Positions 61,132 through 64,000 of a stretch of DNA of 64,000 nt are shown piece by piece; the stretch's first letter is position 1, and every line of letters starts with the position of its first letter. The stretch comes from Ruminococcaceae bacterium D5. Lineage in GTDB: Bacteria; Bacillota; Clostridia; Oscillospirales; Ruminococcaceae. The stretch covers positions 1-64,000 of the forward strand of contig FORK01000015.1 of assembly GCA_900113995.1 (NCBI GenBank). Direction: 5' to 3'. The notes under the pieces were generated by a model, which saw nothing but the letters and a program-made list of their open reading frames with translations, was not told where the DNA came from and did no database searches. A program made the translations under genes and the position numbers.

Positions 61132-62370
61132 ATGCAGATGAACTTTGACATGGTGCCTGAGCATCAGCAGGCCACAGTCATCAAGGTGGTAGGCGTCGGC
61201 GGCGGCGGCGGCAACGCGATCAACCGGATGGTGCTCTCCGGGATGAAAAACGTGGAATTCATTTCGATGAATACCGATTATCAGGCGCTTGCCACCAGTC
61301 ACGCCACCTACACCCTCAACATCGGCGCCCGGCTGACCAAGGGCAAGGGCGCGGGCGGGCAGGCCGACATCGGCCAGCGCTCCGCCGAGGAGAGCCGCGA
61401 GGAGATCGCAAAGCTTCTCAAGGGTACCGACATGGTCTTTATTACCGCCGGCATGGGCGGCGGTACCGGTACCGGGGCTGCGCCGGTCATTGCGGAAATC
61501 GCCAAGGATATGGGTATTTTGACGGTGGGCGTTGTCACCAAGCCGTTCAAGTTTGAGGGGCGCCGCCGGATGGAGCACGCCGAAATGGGCATCACCGCCA
61601 TGCGTGAGCATGTCGATGCTCTCATCGTTATCCCGAACGAACGCCTTCAGCAGATTTCCACTGAAAAGATCACTCTCGCCAACGCCTTTGCGGCTGCCGA
61701 CGAGGTTCTGCGTCAGGGCGTGCAGAGCATCGTTGAACTGATCGGTACAACCGGCGTTATCAACCTTGACTTTGCCGACGTGACCAGCATTATGAAGGAT
61801 GCAGGCAACGCTCACATGGGCGTCGGCCGCGCCTCGGGTAAGGATAAGGCGCGTCTCGCCGCCGAAGCCGCCATCAATTCCCCGCTGCTTGAAACCTCGA
61901 TCAACGGTGCAAAGGGCGTCATTGTCAATATCACCGTCCCGCCGGATATCGCCCTCGAGGATGTTTACTCCGCTTCCGAACTGATTACCGACGCTGCACA
62001 TCCCGATGTCAACCTTATTTGGGGCGTCGCCTATGATGAAAACCTCAAGGATGAGCTGGTGCTCACCGTCATCGCCACCAGCTTTGACGGAGAGGACGAA
62101 TTCGCCATCCCCAGCTATATTCAGGATATCGCCAACTATACCCCCAAGTCCGACCCCGCCACGCCGGTTCTCCCCGGCAAGGAGCAGCAGGCCCGGCCTG
62201 CGGCTCCCGCCGTTCCCGCAGCGCAGGCCCAGCAGCAGACCGGCTACGTCCCCGCCCCTGAAGTGCAGCCCGCCCCTGCACCCGCACCTGCCGCTCCCGA
62301 ACCGGAAGGAGAGGCGGAGGAGGACCCTTACGACGTCATCATGAAAATCTTTGGCAAAAACAAGCGATAA
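61132..62370 (+). CDS. ftsZ: Cell division GTPase FtsZ
   Basis: The 412-residue tubulin homologue has VVGVGGGGGNAINRM near 19-33, the GTP-binding GMGGGTGTGAAPVIA near 108-122, FKFEGRRRMEHAEMG near 141 and NLDFADVTSIMKDAG near 211. A Pro/Ala-rich linker leads to the C-terminal peptide DPYDVIMKIFGKNKR, which binds partners. GAGGAGGACGGTTAA precedes the ATG. No ftsA lies next to it. Confidence 0.99.
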   Translation: MQMNFDMVPEHQQATVIKVVGVGGGGGNAINRMVLSGMKNVEFISMNTDYQALATSHATYTLNIGARLTKGKGAGGQADIGQRSAEESREEIAKLLKGTDMVFITAGMGGGTGTGAAPVIAEIAKDMGILTVGVVTKPFKFEGRRRMEHAEMGITAMREHVDALIVIPNERLQQISTEKITLANAFAAADEVLRQGVQSIVELIGTTGVINLDFADVTSIMKDAGNAHMGVGRASGKDKARLAAEAAINSPLLETSINGAKGVIVNITVPPDIALEDVYSASELITDAAHPDVNLIWGVAYDENLKDELVLTVIATSFDGEDEFAIPSYIQDIANYTPKSDPATPVLPGKEQQARPAAPAVPAAQAQQQTGYVPAPEVQPAPAPAPAAPEPEGEAEEDPYDVIMKIFGKNKR

Positions 62371-62396
62371 GGCAGATTCGATGTTTGGAAACTCTG

Positions 62397-62430
62397 GGCG
62401 GGGGCGGATGATTCCGTCCCCGCCGGGGCT
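62397..62430 (+). terminator. Hairpin after ftsZ
   Basis: A 12-bp GC stem (62397-62408 with 62413-62424, one G-T pair); only a weak T-rich tail follows. Confidence 0.55.
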
Positions 62431-62477
62431 TCTTTCCCGGCAAAACCGCCCGTATCAGGACAGGAGTGACAGGAACG

Positions 62478-63377
62478 ATGAAATTTTCGGTGGATAGGCC
62501 CATCGCACCCAAAAACGCGCTGTTCTGCATGGCAGCCTGTGCCTTCCTGTGGAGCACCTCCGGCGCGTTGATCAAGCTGGTTCGCTGGAATGGGATGGCC
62601 ATCGCCGGGATGCGCAGCCTGATTGCCGGGGTCGTTTTGCTTGCCTACCTGAAGCTGGTCGGCAAAAAGCTGGTGGTCAACCGGCTGACCCTCACCGTCG
62701 GCTTCGCAGTAATGCTGAAGTTCGTCTGCTTCACCGTCGGCAACAAGCTGACTTCGAGCGCCAATATGGTGGCGCTGCAATACACCAACCCGGTCTTCGT
62801 TCTGATCTTTTCGATGCTCTTTTTCGGGCAGCGTTTCCGGCGCAAGGACATCGCGGTGGCCCTCGCCACGGCAGGCGGCATTGCCATGCTGACCCTCGAG
62901 GGAACCGGCAGCTCAACCATGCTGGGAAATTTTCTCGGCCTGATCGTTGGAATCACCACCGCCATCATGCATCTGATGAACGGCAAGGCCAAAAGCTATG
63001 CGGAATCCCTGAGCATAAACATCTTTGGAAACATCTACACCGCCGTCCTGATGTGCCCCTTCTTCTTTATCGGAGGCGGGCTTTCCTGGGACGCGGGAAG
63101 CGTCACCGGCATCCTGCTGCTCGGACTTCTTCAGCAGGCAGCCGCCTATATTGTCTACGGCTTTGCGATCCGCAATGCTCCCACCCTGAACTGTACCCTG
63201 ATCGCAGCGCTCAATCCGCTCTTCAATCCGGTTTGGACGGCGCTGCTGGTGCACGAATACCCCGGCCCGCTGACCCTTGCCGGGTTCGGGATCGTACTCG
63301 TCTCGATCACTCTCTGGACCCTTTCCAACGCGCGCGACAAGGCGGCGGAACAGGCCAAAACGCCCCGCGGGGGGTAA
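62478..63377 (+). CDS. EamA/DMT-family transporter
   Basis: The 299-residue membrane protein has ten helices in two EamA repeats, with CAFLWSTSGALIKLVRWNGM near residues 17-36, NMVALQYTNPVFVLIFSMLF near 95-114 and APTLNCTLIAALNPLFNPVW near 234-253. It probably exports amino acids or other metabolites. ATG 62478 is preferred over GTG 62466, given AGGAG 11 bases upstream. It is not functionally tied to ftsZ. Confidence 0.9.
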   Translation: MKFSVDRPIAPKNALFCMAACAFLWSTSGALIKLVRWNGMAIAGMRSLIAGVVLLAYLKLVGKKLVVNRLTLTVGFAVMLKFVCFTVGNKLTSSANMVALQYTNPVFVLIFSMLFFGQRFRRKDIAVALATAGGIAMLTLEGTGSSTMLGNFLGLIVGITTAIMHLMNGKAKSYAESLSINIFGNIYTAVLMCPFFFIGGGLSWDAGSVTGILLLGLLQQAAAYIVYGFAIRNAPTLNCTLIAALNPLFNPVWTALLVHEYPGPLTLAGFGIVLVSITLWTLSNARDKAAEQAKTPRGG

Positions 63378-63417
63378 GTCTCTTTTTGACGGGCCAGCGT
63401 TTTTTCTCATTTGCCGG

Positions 63418-63446
63418 TTGTGCTTTTTACGCCGGTATGCTATAAT
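63418..63446 (+). promoter_or_regulatory. Promoter of the SRP RNA
   Basis: TTGTGC (63418-63423), 17-base spacer, TATAAT (63441-63446). Confidence 0.8.
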
Positions 63447-63451
63447 ATAGA

Positions 63452-63669
63452 ACAGCCTTTGTGCCGGAAACGGCGTATCGGCCCGGCAATGTTACTTTTG
63501 AGGCAGGACGGACGTGTGCTCTGTCATGCGGGGATGTGGATCCTGTGCGACAAAGTTCTGTGAACCATGTCAGGCGGGGAACCGAGCAGCATTAAGCAGA
63601 GTGCTTTGTGTGCCGCAGGTCATCTGCATCCCCGCATGAGAGGGCAGCTCGCCCGGCCTGCTGTTTTTT
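63452..63669 (+). ncRNA. ffs: Signal recognition particle RNA (4.5S/scRNA, Gram-positive long type)
   Basis: The apical domain reads GAACCATGTCAGGCGG, the GGAA tetraloop closed by CGG/CCG, then AGCAGCATTAAGCAG, the universally conserved Ffh-binding helix 8. The 5' end (AACAG, GCCGG) pairs with the 3' end (CCGGC, CTGTT), and a T-run ends the transcript. It has its own promoter. Exact ends are estimated. Confidence 0.93.
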
Positions 63670-63683
63670 GGGAGGTGTGCCAC

Positions 63684-64000
63684 ATGCGTCAGGCGCTTTA
63701 CCGGCTTTACCGGCCCCGTACCTTTGAGGAGGTGGTGGGGCAGGAACCGATCGTCACCGTGCTGAAAAACGAGATGCGTCAGGGACAGCCCTCCCATGCC
63801 TACCTCTTTGTCGGCTCCCGCGGGACCGGCAAAACCACCTGCGCCAAGCTCGTTGCCAAGGCGGTCAACTGTCTCGATCTGCGCGACGGCAGCCCCTGTG
63901 GGGAATGCGCCGTCTGCCGCGGTGTGGACGACGGCTCGCTGCTCGACGTGGTGGAGATCGACGCAGCTTCCAACAACGGGGTCGATTCGATTCGGGACCT
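63684..64000 (+). CDS. dnaX: DNA polymerase III gamma/tau subunit DnaX, N-terminal part (runs off window edge)
   Basis: The visible 105 codons read LYRLYRPRTFEEVVGQEPIV at 5-24, Walker A VGSRGTGKTTCAKL near 43-56, the zinc-binding cysteines in CGECAVCRG near 72-80 and DAASNNGVDSIRD. It is the clamp-loader ATPase. GGGAGGTGTGCCAC precedes the ATG. SRP RNA next to dnaX is a common order in Firmicutes. Confidence 0.97.
   Translation, partial: MRQALYRLYRPRTFEEVVGQEPIVTVLKNEMRQGQPSHAYLFVGSRGTGKTTCAKLVAKAVNCLDLRDGSPCGECAVCRGVDDGSLLDVVEIDAASNNGVDSIRD

Overview
The window looks like chromosomal DNA of a GC-rich, spore-forming member of the Clostridia, most likely an Oscillospiraceae/Ruminococcaceae-type gut anaerobe. 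The evidence is a spoVT gene with a sigma-G-like promoter, a Gram-positive dcw cell-wall/division cluster, a MurE with the meso-DAP-type DNPR motif, a CIRCE-controlled groES-groEL, FMN and TPP riboswitches, ECF-type vitamin transporters and a clostridial-type SRP RNA. The genus cannot be fixed from sequence reading alone.

Layout. 1-300: left end of an IS200/IS605 element. 0.35-8.7 kb: a formiminoglutamate/glutamate module with two glutamate formimidoyltransferase paralogs around a 1025-residue BTAD-AAA-TPR regulator, plus gltS, a cyclodeaminase and a HutD-like protein. 8.8-13.4 kb: a lipoprotein with an apparent frameshift, a truncated ECF sigma gene and a MoxR-DUF58-DUF4129 cluster. 13.7-20.7 kb: three members of an unassigned secreted/surface protein family, with an XRE regulator between them. 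20.7-26.4 kb: an LCP-like protein, FMN riboswitch-ribU, a histidine-kinase remnant, a CstA-type transporter, a GNAT gene with an apparent frameshift and two small genes. 26.4-27.6 kb: an AT-rich island with IS debris, a truncated bacteriocin-like peptide and two small genes that may be immunity-type. 27.6-35.4 kb: a TPP-riboswitch thiamine salvage operon (thiD, thiamine-binding protein, thiW, thiM, thiE, HAD phosphatase, tenA, ABC transporter). 35.4-37.6 kb: larB-larC. 37.6-40.6 kb: two more members of the surface family on the minus strand and the tail of a decayed one. 40.8-43.1 kb: a DegT aminotransferase, a small secreted ORF cut by an IS end, a small hypothetical gene and an XRE regulator. 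43.3-47.1 kb: groEL, groES, a ZIP transporter and spoVT. 47.3-62.4 kb: a dcw cluster (mraZ, rsmH, ftsL, PBP, murE, murF, mraY, ftsW, murG, murA, ftsQ, ftsZ) without murD, murC or ftsA. 62.5-64 kb: an EamA transporter, SRP RNA and the 5' part of dnaX.

The best candidate for something undescribed is the five-member surface family. Three short secreted proteins and two long ones share the same domains. In the long ones a coiled-coil stalk is inserted between the domains and a transmembrane anchor is added at the C-terminus. Two of the short genes also share a conserved 5' leader and an unusual NP(S/A)TGA C-terminus. A second recurring feature is that four unrelated genes have their 3' end, stop codon included, copied again immediately downstream.

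All coordinates and motifs were read by eye. No database search was run, so family names rest on remembered motifs and context.
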